DNA of 64,000 nt from Marasmius tenuissimus (Eukaryota; Basidiomycota; Agaricomycetes; Agaricales; Marasmiaceae). The stretch lies in assembly GCA_029532415.1 (NCBI GenBank), contig JAQOTA010000065.1:682001-746000 (forward strand), in the 5' to 3' direction. The position numbers and the translations under genes are program-made. Each line of letters begins with the position of its first letter. Position 1 is the first letter of the stretch. Shown piece after piece: positions 1 through 12,893 of the stretch. Below the pieces are notes generated by a model. The model saw only the letters and a list, made by a program, of their open reading frames with translations, was not told the DNA's origin and did not search any database.

Positions 1-2329
1 TTGGTTGCAGTCCACTAAAGTCTCCTCTCTACTACACAATCTTCTGGGGGTAGCTCCAGGCCGTTCTTATCCTCGGTTTTGCGCTCTGCCTAAGGTTCTG
101 GACTTGAGGTTCTGGACTTGTGGCGTTGCATTTGGCTGCAATGCTAGCCATTATCACAAAGAATCATCTTCAAGGGGGCTTCTCGATCGGTAGAGAAGTC
201 CTTGTCAACGAGCATTCCGGATATTGGAGCCATTTCTATAGTCGTGGGGATGAGCGCTTATGAGGCGCTAATATTCTTAACACAGCACGAAGACGGTGAC
301 TCACCTCCTTCTTCCTTGCGTCGATAGCAACGCGACAGACACAAGCCCCATGGCAGCAGCGTATGCGTGTGTATGTGAATAGTTTCCCGACAAAGATTCA
401 GCAAGCTCGTGCCTTCAAGCCTGCAAGATTCAAAAGTGCGAGTGATTCCGGTATCTCCAAGTCCAGAGAGAGGAGTAACAACCCCTTCCGCGATGTGCAA
501 GTAGTAGCCACCGAGTATCTTCCTCAAGAAAGCGTCGTGCTATCTGCGCAATCCCCGACCGATGAGAAAAGCTGCGGGATATGATTTTCTCAAGTAGCGT
601 ACCTGCCTGCACTATCATCAAGGGCGGTTGGTCGCCTAGTCTCGCTCTGACGGAGCTCACTAAGGGTTTCCAGTAGTATTTGTCAATGCAGAGATTCCAG
701 GGAGCCTACTCGGGATCGTATGTGCCTGGCTCCTTCATGCTGTCGGGAGAACGAAATAGCCAGTACTGGTGCAGTGACGGTTGGTCCCACAACAGACGTC
801 CAGACATTTCGTATACGATCCTGGGCCATCTTCAACAATCTCGGATTTATCCTGCTCGTAGCGGCATTCTTGGTAGTGTTTGCGACTGTAAACTGGGGCG
901 GACGAGCGATCCATACTCCGATTCCAAATAAAAGCGTCGAGACATGAGGAAGTCGAGCGCTCGTGATTTCTGCTCTATCAAGATCTGGATAGCGGTCGCC
1001 GAGAATGTGATGAGGAAGGTGAGGTTCAAAGTGGTGATGGTAGCGGTCTGAGTGACAATGGTTCAGTAAGCGTCGCGTCAGTGAGTTTCTAATTGAGTCT
1101 CAACGAAGTTCCACGACGTGCACTCTCCAGTGCTCTTCCCAACCTATTTCCTCGCTGTCTTCCTCCGCATCCAGAGGCGGAAAGTACTAACGATGCGCCA
1201 GAGGTAACAAGGCACGCAAGGCCTCGAAGTGTAATATCTTACTATTGTCAGAGGAATTCAGGTCCTGAAGAGTCTGGGGGAATGAAACCAAAACCTTAGA
1301 GGCACTGAGGTCATGAAGACCGACATTCTGTTAGGAAAGTAAGTCTCTAGTCGCTTCTATTGTCTCGGCCCACTCATAATCAATGCATGGTTCCAGAGAA
1401 CAGACAACTGGGGCTCATTTGGAGCTAACGGTCTCGTCCGCTCTTGCTTCAATACGGTCTCGCAGCTCGAGGACATGGGGCCCGGTACACTACCAGTCAC
1501 TGGTTATACGCACGAGGGATGGTCAGAACTGAATTGATAATCCAGTCTCCCAGCCAGTCACACCAAGTCAGCGAGGTGTACCGACTCCGACACTGTCAAG
1601 GACGATACCATCTCTCAGCCCTACACATTGCTGAGCTTGTTTCTCAGATACCCATCTTCGAAGGCTCGTTGATGATGTCGCCCATGAAGCCAGGCGTCGA
1701 CGTGGCTAATATCCGAATAACTTGGAAACGTTTATCAATCCCACTGTAGTTTCATACGAAGGACCTGAAACTCAACATCTCAGAATTGGGAGGGAATATG
1801 GGAGGACACGAAGGTAGAGATCGGGGATCATCTTCACGTTGGAGGTCGGGGTCATCCTCATCCATACGGAGAGAACATTCCACACAAATACCTTCGAAGA
1901 TTTGCGACCGTCGGCCATGACGACGTGAAGGTATCTTTGTGATGAAACTGCGATATTTCCTTGTGTTGACAATGGTTATTTCGATCGTTAAAACTGCGAG
2001 TCCTCATTCTACCTCTCATGCGGCTGCTACTCATCTTGGAGTACTGTGGACATTGAAGCCAGGTGAGGACGTAAACTAATTTATGTAGACCTTCATGGGA
2101 TCCTGTATGCTACTTTTACAACTCATCAATTCAGAGGTTCACTGTCAGTGGAAAAGGCTGACCATTGCTGCTGTCGCTGTCGGTAATTCCGGGCCGTGCG
2201 TCTGTAGGCGTCTGTCAGCGTCTGTCGCGTCTCAAATTTTTTGCTTGGGCGCTTACTGTGATTCCAAGTCCCCTCATCCGACATTGACCCTTAAAGTCAT
2301 CTATTCCTTTCTTTCGCATTCTCATTGCC
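1..2329. other. No resolvable gene; scattered protein-like fragments
   Basis: I could not build a convincing gene here. On the + strand around 660-950 a reading contains a hydrophobic stretch (FILLVAAFLVVFATVNWG) and a nearby second one, which could be membrane segments of a multi-exon fungal membrane protein, but frames break and no family is recognised. Around 1810-1931 a + frame reads HVGGRGHPHPYGENIPHKY, protein-like but isolated. This may be a decayed gene, a gene with many short exons, or chance open frames. Confidence 0.3.
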
Positions 2330-4997
2330 ATGGGGAAAGCCACCAAGAAATCGATGAAGAAGTTCGCCTCGAGTGGGCAATTAAAGAAGACCATCGAAGC
2401 CCGAAAGAAACATCAACAGATTAAGAAAAAAATGCAGGGCCGAAGAGGGAATAAAGGCCGGCCAGCTGCACCCGAAGTGGAAGACGATGAGGACGAGGAA
2501 GATGAAGAAGATGAAGTCGAGGATGAGCCCGTTGGCAAAAAGTGTGTTCGAATTACTTTCAGTGCTGCGAGGCTTGACACGGATATCGAACAGGAAAGGC
2601 ATGACGGTTGATGAGCTTTTAGGCGGCGCGTTCATGAACGAGAGTGACGAAGACATGGACGGCGATGAGGATGTGAGTCAAGACTGCCCAAATCTTCCCA
2701 TAACTAATTATCGGCTCAGGCTGGAGGTTCTGACGAAGACGAAGACGAGGAGGAGGACTTTGACGACAACGCTTCCTTTGGTTCGGTGGATGATTTGGAT
2801 GGTACATCGTGTTCTCTTGTCTCGATTTGCCACACTGATAACTATCGGAATAAAAGATGACGAAGGCCAGAACCATCTCATGGAACTTTCAAAACTGGCA
2901 GAAAAAGACCCGGAGTTCTACAAATATCTTCAGGAAAATGACCAAGAGCTGCTCGAATTCGATCCAAACGCCGCGCAAGCGCTCGAAGATGAAGAAGAGG
3001 ACGCGGACGAGGATGGGGACGGTGATGCCGATATGGAAGATGCTGGAAGGCTGCCCCCACTCACGGGTGACATCCTGCGACAATGGAAGAAAGCTCTCCT
3101 GGAGCAACGCTCCTTACGAGCCCTTCGGAAATTGCTGATTGCGTTCCGATCCGCTGCTCACATGAATGAAGAGGGCCAGGTTCTGGCATGGAGTATAGAG
3201 AGCTCGTCCAGTACGTTTCTTACCTCCTCGCTCATCTAATAATAATGACACTTTGGCGCAGTCTACACCAAGCTTGTTGCGACCGCACTCAGATATACTC
3301 CCGTCATTCTTGAACATCATGTTCCTTATAAAACGCTCGCGAACGGCAAATTGTACGCCGTGCTACTCTGCCCTACGAACTTGCCATAGCTCTCACACAC
3401 CTTACAGCAAACCGCCGACACAGACTCAGAAGTTCAAAACACTTCAAAAGTTGATCTTGTCGTACTTCCACAATATCATACATCTCTTGGAACAACTCAC
3501 GGACAACGAAATGGTCGAGTTAGCCCTCTCCGAAAGTGCCAAAATCATACCATATATCACCAGCAGTAGGAAGACGGTCAAGCTGTATCTCAAGGTAAGT
3601 CACTCGTACAACGTAGTCGCCCGTCTTGTAACAATTTTCGTGTTGCAGAAATGCCTAGAGCTGTGGTCAACGGCAGCAGACAATACCAGGATAGCCGCTT
3701 TCCTCGCTATCCGAAGACTTGCTTCTGCCACAGATCAGTCGATACTCGACAATGTGCTCAAGGTAGGTCACTTCCCTTCTTCCATACGAGGCTCCACTTG
3801 ACCATAAACGACGTTTATAGGGAACGTACATGACCTTGGTGCGCGCATCCAAGTCTACAAGTGTGCACACCCTCCCTTCCATCAATCTCATGAAAAACTC
3901 GGCATCGGAGATCTTCTGCCTCGACCAGGCTGCGGCGTACCAGCACGCCTTCGGCTACATACGCCAACTTGCGATACATCTCAGGAACAGCATGAAAGTC
4001 AAAAGCAAGGTGCGTCTCACAATATCTCGTTGGCGACCTACGGGAGATAGTCATTACTCATGAAAACCTCTAGGAGGCTTATCGTCAGGTGTACAACTGG
4101 CAGTACATCCACTCCCTCGACTTTTGGTCGGTTGTACTTGCACGAGCATGTGATGCAGAAACAGAGACGAGAACCGGCTCTTCCAGCGAACTCAAGCCGC
4201 TGATTTATCCTTTGGTCCAAGTCAGCCTGGGATCAATCAAGTGCGTGTCGCGGTCGGTTCTCACATCATATGCCCTAACCTCCCTTCTGACATAGACTCA
4301 TCACCAACAATCGGTCTTATCCGTTCCACTTACATGTCATACGGTCGTTGCTCCATCTGACGCGCCACACGCAAGTTTACATCCCAATTGCCCCCTACCT
4401 TCTTCCTGTCCTCACCTCCACCCTAACTTCAACTTCAAAACCTAAATCCTCTACTCTTCGACCTTTGGATTTCGAGGTACAAATCCGAACTCCCCAGCAG
4501 TACCTCAAAACCCGTGTGTATTCGGAGGGCCTAATCGAAGAAGCTTCGTACCTTCTATCCGAGTGGCTGGCTGTCAGTTCTGTTCATGGTAGTATCGGGT
4601 TCCCAGAGATCACCGTCCCCATAACCGTAGCCTTGAGAAAAGCTATGAAGAGAGCTAAATCCGCCGGCTCATCAGGAAAGGATGTGGGCCATATCAAGAC
4701 TTTACTGGAACGGGTAGAAGAAAGTTCGAAATGGGTGGAGCAGAAGAGGAAGGGTGTTCATTTAGCTCCAGGGAAAATCGATGGCCTTGGGGAGTGGGAG
4801 AAAGAGTTGAGGGTGCACCTCGAGGAATCTCCTTTGGCGAAGTATGTGAAAGTCCAACGCAAGGCCAGGGAGAAGAAGCGGAAAATGATGGAGAATGTGA
4901 GTACCTCGTGCGCGAATTGTTCCTCAATCAACCTCACCCTCTTGACCTTTAGGCGCGTAAGGGTCAGAACGAGACCTTGGAGGACATGGAGGACTGA
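2330..4997 (+). CDS. NOC2: Nucleolar complex protein 2 (NOC2 family)
   Basis: NOC2 is a nucleolar/nucleoplasmic factor that pairs with Noc1 and then Noc3 to move 60S pre-ribosomal particles through maturation. The first exon starts [20 protein letters not shown], a typical basic head, followed by a very acidic stretch, then after an intron [14 protein letters not shown], the characteristic NOC2 segment. Downstream exons give the helical repeat region ([34 protein letters not shown]), and the C-terminal block holds [12 protein letters not shown] and [14 protein letters not shown]. The last exon, after an intron ending TTTAG near 4952, ends ETLEDMED with TGA at 4995-4997. About eight to ten short introns; estimated product about 700 residues, the usual family size. 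Start chosen because the basic head is conserved. No defect seen. Confidence 0.93.
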
Positions 4998-5494
4998 GAC
5001 GTCGGACTACATACTTGCTAGTATATCCAAATACATCCATCATACGTCCCGCAAACGGGCCACCACTCCGAAGTACCTGAATCGCTCTCCCACCACGCAC
5101 GGGTTCTAAAAGAGGTCCTTGAGGCACCGGTTGCAAATACCTTCGAGTTTCATCTCCCTATCACCATCAACCTACAGCATGTTAATCTATCATACCTCAT
5201 CGGCGGCCTTGGACGGATATCACCGTGGTCTATTCGAATCTCCAACCGTATCCATTGGCGTAACTTCCTGAAACGTTGGTTTTATCCCAGCAGCCCGACT
5301 ATGAACACATACGTGAGCACGGAATGTTCCGAGACCTCTAGCACGGAGTGGAATTGTAAGATATCCCCCTTCAGCGTTCACAGCACATTTTCCTAGACGT
5401 CCAGCCATTAATGTAACATTTCGAGTTTTCGGATGTGTGGCGCCGAACCTTGAGATTATCAACCATCTTCCCGCAACCTAAGCCTGGAACCCAA
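4998..5494. other. Convergent intergenic region
   Basis: Shared 3' flank of NOC2 (+) and the small gene on the - strand. No conserved motif, repeat or RNA gene was seen. Confidence 0.6.
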
Positions 5495-5868
5495 CTACCA
5501 CACGCCGAAGAATATCTTCCATAACGGCCGACGTATACCTTGGGCGCTCTTCTCGAAGCCTTCCACAAGGCGCTCGTAGTGATGAGGAACGGAAGCCGGC
5601 TTCAAAAGCTTCTCAGATAGCGGGTACTGTTGATAGTAGACGAGATTAGATTATCTAGCAAAGAGAAAGGTTCGCGGGAGAAGCATACGCGTTTTTGCAC
5701 GGTGCTATTTTCCAATGCTTGAGCAGCCTGAACTGCTTGAGGTGTGAGTCTGGGGTGATTTGACAGGGACTCCAAGAAGACAGATAGTTGTAGATGTGGT
5801 CTAAAGGGATCTTTTGGCCAAGATTTGGCCACTTTCGACATGTTTTGCGCGAGTTTTGACGAAGACAT
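5495..5868 (-). CDS. CBP6/UQCC2-like mitochondrial small protein
   Basis: Two exons joined across a short intron (donor GTATGC, acceptor CAACAG near 5633) give about 102 residues beginning MSSSKLAQNMSKVAKSWPKD and ending in a basic/aromatic tail, RRPLWKIFFGVW. The layout (short helical head with W-P-x-D, middle Y-P-L-x-x-K-L-x-x-P, then HHYERLVEGF and an FFG-x-W end) resembles fungal Cbp6/UQCC2, which with Cbp3 binds mitochondrial ribosomes and assists cytochrome b synthesis for complex III. That assignment is inference from pattern; the existence of the gene is better supported. Start at 5868 begins the best-conserved part; an in-frame ATG lies upstream at 6060 but its extension looks non-coding. 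Confidence 0.65.
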
Positions 5869-7336
5869 TTTCTGGCGTTGGAAGAGTGGGACCAAGTTGG
5901 TTGTTTGCGGCCCTGACCGTGTCGGCTCAACTCGGCAATTGCCGAAGTCAACGACCCGAAACACCGTACAACACCCACACAATGACGACCGTCCATCTTT
6001 GCTTAGCTTTTTTGCTCCCAGACCAGGGCGCGATTTGTCGCGCACACGTACGGCAGGCATCCCTCACTCTAGATACATCTCCAACACCCTCGGATCTGGT
6101 CCTCTAAACTGTGGATTCGCGCATCAAGCTAAAATCAGGCTTCTCAAATCTGCTACTTTCCGGATTCATGTGCAAGAACGGGACAACGGGACAATGGCGA
6201 TACAATCTTTGGCTACTCCCGCTCGGGTTCAATCACGTCGCGAGAACGGTTGAAGATGATATTGAACCGCCGTGCCGCAGCTCTCGTGAAGTTTCCTCAA
6301 TAATGCTGGTACGCAATCGACATTACCACCATTCACTTAATGTATACTCAATGTGGCTGCCCGGGCATTGATCTGTATTATGTGAATATCTGCTCACTTC
6401 TGGGTTGTCACCATGTCCGGCGGTTGAGCTATTAGGACCGTATTTTAAGATCACAGCGATTTCGTATACCTCTGACCTACTCCTGTGGGTGGGAACTATG
6501 CTACCACACGAGGCCTCGGAGGACTGCCAACTGGCCAAACACCGGGAAAGCTTGATCACTATCCGAACTCGAGAAGACAGCAAACTATGACCATCACGAT
6601 GCAGATGTGCTTCAAGCCTCGGACCTCGCTATTGGGGTGACTCTGTGAATATTCCGGTCTTCTCTCATTCAAGCGCTTGAGGACCACTGGTTGATATTGT
6701 GGCACGAAGTTTGAAGACCGAAGACCGAAGACCGAAGACCGAAATAGGTCATCTTGTCTCAAGCTCTGTGGGCTAGCTAGATAGTCCCGGTAAGCCTCGA
6801 CTCCAAAGAAGCGCATGAATAGACTTCTTCTCAAGCCAAGTTTGCGGGCCCCGGATCGTTGAACATGGGTGAAGTAGGTACTTGCATTTTCATGCATTGA
6901 GTGATTCGTGGGAGCTAGTGGTGTGCAGTCTATCAAGTATAGATATTCCTCTCATGCCCAAACACGAGATCGTACTTCTGGGCAAACCCAGTGGCACGGC
7001 TGAGTACTAAACGCTGACTCCCAAGACCAGATTTTAGCGACAGTCCGTGGGTTGGACCCAGATATGAGTGCATGGTCGGGAATCGGGCTGTATCTACTAT
7101 TCACAGAAGAGAGTTGAGATGGGTATGATAATGTTCTCAATCGACTAGCGTCGTATCTTGAACCTGAAATTGAGAGCGGTGAGGGAGACGGCAATCCCCG
7201 GCGCGCTGGCGATGGGATCCAAATGAAATGCCAACACTGCCACAAGCGCCTAAGGCAATGTCAGTTGAACAGGGAGGGTTTGACGGCGAACTGGTACGTT
7301 GTTCCAGTCAAAACTGCTTGTTTCCTTTGAACCACC
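5869..7336. other. Gene-poor stretch with a short tandem repeat
   Basis: About 1.5 kb between the CBP6-like gene and the Hsp70-like gene. A - strand open frame at 6559-6936 (125 codons) overlaps a simple repeat and matches nothing I know. A + frame near 7150-7300 has a Cys-x2-Cys-like CQHCHKRLRQCQ reading but no gene around it. I support no gene here. Confidence 0.4.
6713..6740. repeat. Four copies of a 7-bp tandem repeat
   Basis: GAAGACC is repeated four times head to tail without mismatch. It lies outside recognised genes. Such short arrays usually arise by slippage. Confidence 0.9.
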
Positions 7337-10300
7337 ATGAGCTGCTGTGGTGAAGCCAAAGATTCCTCGAATAACGACAATTCCAACCAACCTGCCAGTC
7401 AGCAAACCGGGTTCGTGAACCAGCAGCCCGGCCCGATTGCCGGCCTCGAGAAACCGAATTTCCAATCTCCCCAGCCTCTTCCTCAAGTGCACTACGGCCA
7501 GCAACAACAGAATGGGTTTACAGCTCAACCATTACAACCATCCTGGACGGGGGCCTCCTCTACGCCGACGCAGTTTTCGCCCAACCCAGGATATCCCTCG
7601 TCGCCATTCAACCCTGCAAGTCTCGTCTCCAATGGCTCATTTTCACCAGCAATGTCAGCAGAACCGTTAATGAGGCCTCCGAGTACCTTCCAAGGAAGTC
7701 ATTTTGGAATGTCTACACCCCCTCCGATGTCTCCTCAGCTCCTCAGGACGGAAAGTGTGGTACCAGTGAACGAAGGAAAGATGTCGGTCTCAATTGATTT
7801 TGGTGAGTTCCGGTCGCATGTCCACGTAGAACAGGCAGGCTCATTTCTGTTTGACAGGAACGACGTTTTCTGGTGTTGTTCGTACCGTTATTTTTGGAGA
7901 AGATTCCACTCTGCTCATTCGGTCTTTGTAGGCGTACGGTTCCGCGCGCATCGCAGGCGGTCAAGTCCAGCAGATTCTGAACTGGCCCGGTGCATCGGAG
8001 ACGTTCAGAAAGGTGCGAAGAAATCATTTGCATATGGAAAAATCCTTGTGAATATCTTCAATTTCAGATTCCAACGTGTCTGTTGTACGACGAGTATGGC
8101 AGAGTTCTTGCCTGGGGTCTCGAAGCAAAGAATGCGGGTCCAATGCCCAACACGACCGTGCGTGGACCAAACATTTTTTAGCGATGGCACATTTTTTGAC
8201 TTTCCATCAGAGATGCGAATGGTTCAAACTCTTCCTGGAGCCTCATGCTTTGCGGGAAGAATCATCCGTTGATCCTCGTCTCCCGCGACTACCACTCGGG
8301 AAAAAACCTATCGACGTGATTATCGATTTCCTTAGTCATTTGTGGGAATATGCAAAGGTCCAGATAACCTCAGTCACTGGTGCTGTCGCTGACCTGGGTG
8401 AGCCGCTCACTGTCACGTCAAAACGAGGAACTAACATCTGACGTGGTCTTGATAGACACCGCTGATGTCTGGTTGACTGTTCCCGCCGCATGGGACGCTC
8501 AGGGCTGTAATATTATGAGAGATGCTGCTATCTCTGCAGGGCTGGTCCAGAGCTCAAGAGCTGGAGACAAAGACTGGAGGGATCGTCTTAGAATCATCAC
8601 TGAGCCGGAGGCGGCGGCAGTTCATTGCGCCCATCTGACGGACCTACATCATCTCAAGCCCTCTCAAAATTTCATAGTATGTGACGCAGGTGGTGGCACA
8701 GTCGATCTCGCGGTTTATAAGGTACGAAGCTTGCAACTCATCGTAGTGAGAGACATATTCCTAACGAGGTTGCGTGTAGATCATTGGTCAAATGACCAAC
8801 CTGGAAATTGCAGAGATTGCAGCGAGATCTGGCGCTAACTGTGGTAGTCTATTCTTGGATCTACGGTTCAGGGAGCTGGTCAAAACGGTGTGCTCGGCGT
8901 TCTAGTCTCTTATTCTTTACCCTGACATTCATTTCCAGCTTTTGAACGACCATCCTGCTCATCTCGATGCTGCGTCACTTGCATATTTCAGTGGGTAGTC
9001 CTCTTAGCCTAGACCCTCTCAAATTTCCTGACTGTGAACACAATAGTGCATGCATTTAGTGAATCGGACAAGCTTGACTATGCTGGAATACAGGACGATG
9101 GTAGAGCTTCCGCGCCACTTCATAATGATACACCAATTAACTCACCGCTCTTCTAGAAACAATGTTCCATTTCACATGCTTCAACGTAGAGGATCCCAAT
9201 GATCCTTCTGTTGGTCTCATCGATGGGCAATTATCAATACCTGGCGCGCTGTTACGGAGAGAGGTGTGAGTCTTCCGAGTTCCATCAAACTCGGGGCTTT
9301 TTACTTATATGAACGACTGAATTCCATACAAAGCTTTGACCCCGTCATAGAACAGGTATTTCCGAATCGATCTCACCAAAGTCTGAACTGACTCGGCTTC
9401 TCGCCGCTAGGTTCTCGGTCTAATTGAGGAACAACTAAGAAAAGTCGATCAGCGCATCGATGCCCTACTCCTGGTGGGAGGTTTTGCCGGAAGCGAGTAT
9501 CTTAAGCAGAGAGTGGAGGTAAGGAGCCACTCCGCGGAGAGCCTCCTGTGGCACTGACCGTTACCTTTTCAAGGAACAATTTTCGTCCCGAATCCGAGTG
9601 ATAGCACGACCCGCTGATGCTGATACGGCCACCTTGAGGGGTGCTGCCCGGTACGGTCTAGCACAGAGACCACTTGTGTCGAGCGTCATTGCACCTAGGT
9701 CCTACATCATGAAGGTTTGCTTCCGTGTCCACTTGGTTTGTAGCTTCATACTAATACTGAGAGTCGCTAAAGGTGAAATTACCGGCCGACCAGGAAGATT
9801 GGCAGAAGCGTCCTGCGTATATCAAGAATAACGACGCTGGCTATCCTATATGTGAAAACAGGTACACTCCCATCTTACAACAACTCCTCTCGGTCGCTAA
9901 ACGCCTCGGATGATTTAACTTCAGGTTGCAATATCTCGTCCAGAAAGGTGCTATTATAAGGAAAGGGTGCGTTGTCCGTTTCATCTTCTCACAGTAGTCA
10001 ACTGACGTTGGGACAACCCTCAGACAACGCTTGGCTACCAAGTTCTGGTGAGTATGGCCGTGCAATCGTTCAGTATCAAATCAAGATGTTCATTCGTTAT
10101 CAGCAAATTTTCTCAAAGCGTCCAAGGTAGGGACCGTCACCATATCATCGCGCCCTTAATTGATGCGCTGGGCAGATTCTTCGTTCGTGGCTGTCCTATA
10201 CACTAGCGATTCGGACAGGGCCATGAGATACACGGATGAGGGAGAAACTACCGAGTTGTGCAAGTGGACAGTTGACCTCTCTTCACTTCCAGCCTTTCAA

Positions 10301-10565
10301 GGAAACGCAGCCGCTTCTGCTTCTCAGGGCGGGAGCTTTTACACCGGTAAGGACTTAAGCACATCTCATCCCTATTTTTGTTGTTTCTCACGCACCCTCG
10401 GTAGAATTTGAGATAGGCCTTGAGCTTGACAGTGCCGAAGTGCGGGGAATATTGCTGTATAACAACGAGGAGTGGGGAAGGTAAGAAAAGCACGCGTTGC
10501 TATGTTTTCCCCATTCTCTGACTAAATTTATCCCCTCTAGAGTTACCTTTGATTTCCTTAACTGA
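7337..10565 (+). CDS. Hsp70-like ATPase with disordered N-terminal extension
   Basis: Member of the actin/Hsp70 ATPase superfamily, closest in style to the HSPA12-like proteins expanded in mushrooms. The first about 150 residues are Gln/Pro/Ser/Asn-rich and disordered after a Cys-containing start (MSCCGEAKD). The ATPase fold then starts with the phosphate-1 motif, assembled over two introns as SIDFGTTFSGVAYGS, followed by IPTCLLYDEYGRVLAWG, DVWLTVPAAWD, RIITEPEAAAVHC, the phosphate-2 motif VCDAGGGTVDLAVYK, and the adenosine motif LLLVGGFAGSEYL. The C-terminus lacks a canonical Hsp70 substrate-binding domain and EEVD tail and ends GRVTFDFLN with TGA at 10563-10565. Estimated length about 750 residues, with about 15 short introns. 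The nucleotide motifs look intact; the client is unknown. Confidence 0.88.
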
Positions 10566-11126
10566 TACTGTATTCATCTTGTGCTCCTAAGCTTGAAATT
10601 CCTCGTTCGGGTCCGTGCCGTTCTGCATTTTTTGCTCAATGGCACGTTTGGCACTTACTCAGGGTCTTAAGGCGTCTCGGAGTATTTGGGGTTCGTGCGG
10701 GTGAAATCATAGGCGTTTCTCTCAGGTTGTCAGCTTATCGCTGTGAATCGCTGGCAATGCACAGGTCCTCAACGCGTACGGAGAGATTGCAAGTGCGATA
10801 TCGCTATCATCTCACGCCCTAATGCGTTTGCGTATGCGTATCACCTGAGTCCCTCCTAAGGTGCGGCGGGAACTTGATCATCACGACATGGACGAGCAAA
10901 ATCGACGCTCTCCCGCAGCGATCGTTTCGTGTTGTTTGTCATCATCATACATCATGAGGCGGAATATGCTTCCGCCCTGAGATTCCCATCCGGCTATTGC
11001 CGTATTGCCGGAAATCTTGATCCTGAACGCGCAATCGTAAAGAAATTCGTCAATTGTTGACAATTTACATTTCCGACCTCTTATAAAGCACAACAAAAAT
11101 TTCGATGGAAATGCATTTGGTCTACC
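10566..11126. other. Intergenic region upstream of the lactone oxidase
   Basis: No gene seen. It contains the core promoter of the downstream gene at its right end. Confidence 0.6.
11092..11098 (+). promoter_or_regulatory. TATA box of the lactone oxidase gene
   Basis: TATAAAG lies 35 bp upstream of the ATG at 11127, so transcription would begin only a few bases before the start codon, giving a very short leader. Confidence 0.55.
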
Positions 11127-12824
11127 ATGATTTCTCGATTTTCGGTCCCACTGGGCCAAGTCCCTACTCAGACTCTCTATGAAGCTCTTCAGCCATGCAC
11201 CATCACTACCTCATCTTCCGGAGCCACCTTTAGCAACTGGGCAGACACGTTCGCCTGCAAGCCGTTGCTCGTGTTCGAGCCAGAGGATGAATACGAGTGT
11301 AAACTCATACTAGAGCTTGCGAGGAGGGAGGGAAAGGTCGTTAGGGCTGCCGGAGTTGGGCACAGTCCAAGCGATATCGCCTGCACGAATGAATTTCTAC
11401 TCCGGACAACGAAATTGAACCGGGTTTTGAAGGTACGCACGATTCCCTCTTTGCACTGGGAGGGCCCCGACACTCACTTCGTTGGGGCGATGAATGGTCT
11501 CAGGTGGATGTTGAGAAGAAACGGGTAACCGCACAAGGGGGGATAGCTCTCAGCGATCTTCACGTGGAACTCGATAAACACGGTCTGGCCATGATCAACG
11601 TTGGTTCGATATCGGACCAGACACTAGCGGGGATCGTTGCGACTGCTACTCATGGGTCCGGAATCAACTATGGAGTATTATCAACCCATGTTCTCTCGCT
11701 GGACATCTTACTCGCGGATGGCTCACGCGTTCATTGCTCCCGCGGAGAACATCCGGAGTTGTTTATGGCGTCGATATGTGGACTTGGAAGCACAGGTTTA
11801 CTTCTCAGCATCGAGATGGAGGTGGAGCCTGCATTCCGATTGAAAGAGTTCCACAAATCTCGGCCGTTCGAGGAAGTAATGGCCACAATAGATGAGGTCG
11901 CTCGTTCGGGGGAACATGTTCGATATTATTGGTTCCCAGCTGCTGACATGATAGGAGAGAGAATCGCGAATCGTACAAGCGAGGTTAGCTCCTCCTTACC
12001 CACATTTATGAAAAGAGCTTCATCAATAACCCAATCTAGGACAAGCTTCCTGCTGGTAGTTGGTGGTGGGATACTTTCTGGGGTTATCATGTCGTCCAGT
12101 TCCTGCTTTGCCTGGGACGTTACTGGCCAAATTTGACTACCTGGACCACGCGTTTCTCCTGGTGGCTGGAGAGCTCTGACATGGTCCGTGTCGACGACAG
12201 TCATCGCGTCTTCAACTTCGACTGCAAAGTGAGTCCTACAGTTCGCCTACATCAGTGATGTTCTCATAGCTCTAGTATCAACAACATACAACGGAGTGGG
12301 CTATTCCTATAGAAAACGCGGTGCCGTGTCTACGCGACCTGCGTAGTTGGTTGACCAAGGAGCTGGAGAACCCCCGAGGACTGCGGCCACACGTACCCGT
12401 CGAAATCAGGTTTTCTGCAGCAGACGATATATGGTTAAGTCCAAGCAATGGTCGCGTTACGTGTTGGATCGGAACGGTTCAATACAAGTGAGTAAAACTG
12501 GCGATATCTATTCGATTCTTCTCTCACCACTCTTTGTCCAGGCCGTACGGTTTCAACGTGCCCTATCGAAAGCTATTTGATGGCTTCGCCCAAATACTAG
12601 AGTCTCATCAAGGACGTCCACACTGGGCGAAGGCCCATCGATTCCGACCCGATGATCTCCGGGCCCATTATCCACATTTCGACGACTTCGTACGCGTTCT
12701 AGAGCAAGTTGACCCGAAGGGAATGTTCCGAAACGAATACATCCAGCGACATATCTTCGGAAAACCTGTAGATCCCCGTGCATTCAAAATACGTGCTCAG
12801 GGCATCATACCCTCCTGGCCCTAG
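11127..12824 (+). CDS. ALO1: D-arabinono-1,4-lactone oxidase (sugar-lactone oxidase)
   Basis: FAD enzyme of the outer mitochondrial membrane that performs the last step of erythroascorbate (fungal vitamin C analogue) synthesis, oxidising D-arabinono-1,4-lactone with O2. Exon 1 gives FSNWADTFACKP, then VRAAGVGHSPSDIACT, the FAD-binding PP-loop region. After an intron (donor at 11433, acceptor near 11503) come VDVEKKRVTAQGG, VGSISDQTLAGIVATATHG and GLGSTGLLLSIEMEVEP. Later exons give the family's cap domain, and the C-terminus carries the hallmark PHWAKAH motif plus FDDFVRVLEQVDPKGMFRN. Five exons, about 490-500 residues, close to yeast Alo1 (526). Key motifs are present. It ends 70 bp from the end of the convergent E2 gene. 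Confidence 0.93.
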
Positions 12825-12893
12825 GTTAGTGATTATGAGTACATGTATTTCCATGATAACCTATGTTTATCGTACATAATACCCTCCGTTTAA

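Noticed and set aside
6559..6936. 125-codon - strand frame
   Set aside because: It contains the GAAGACC tandem repeat, has no conserved content and no partner exons.
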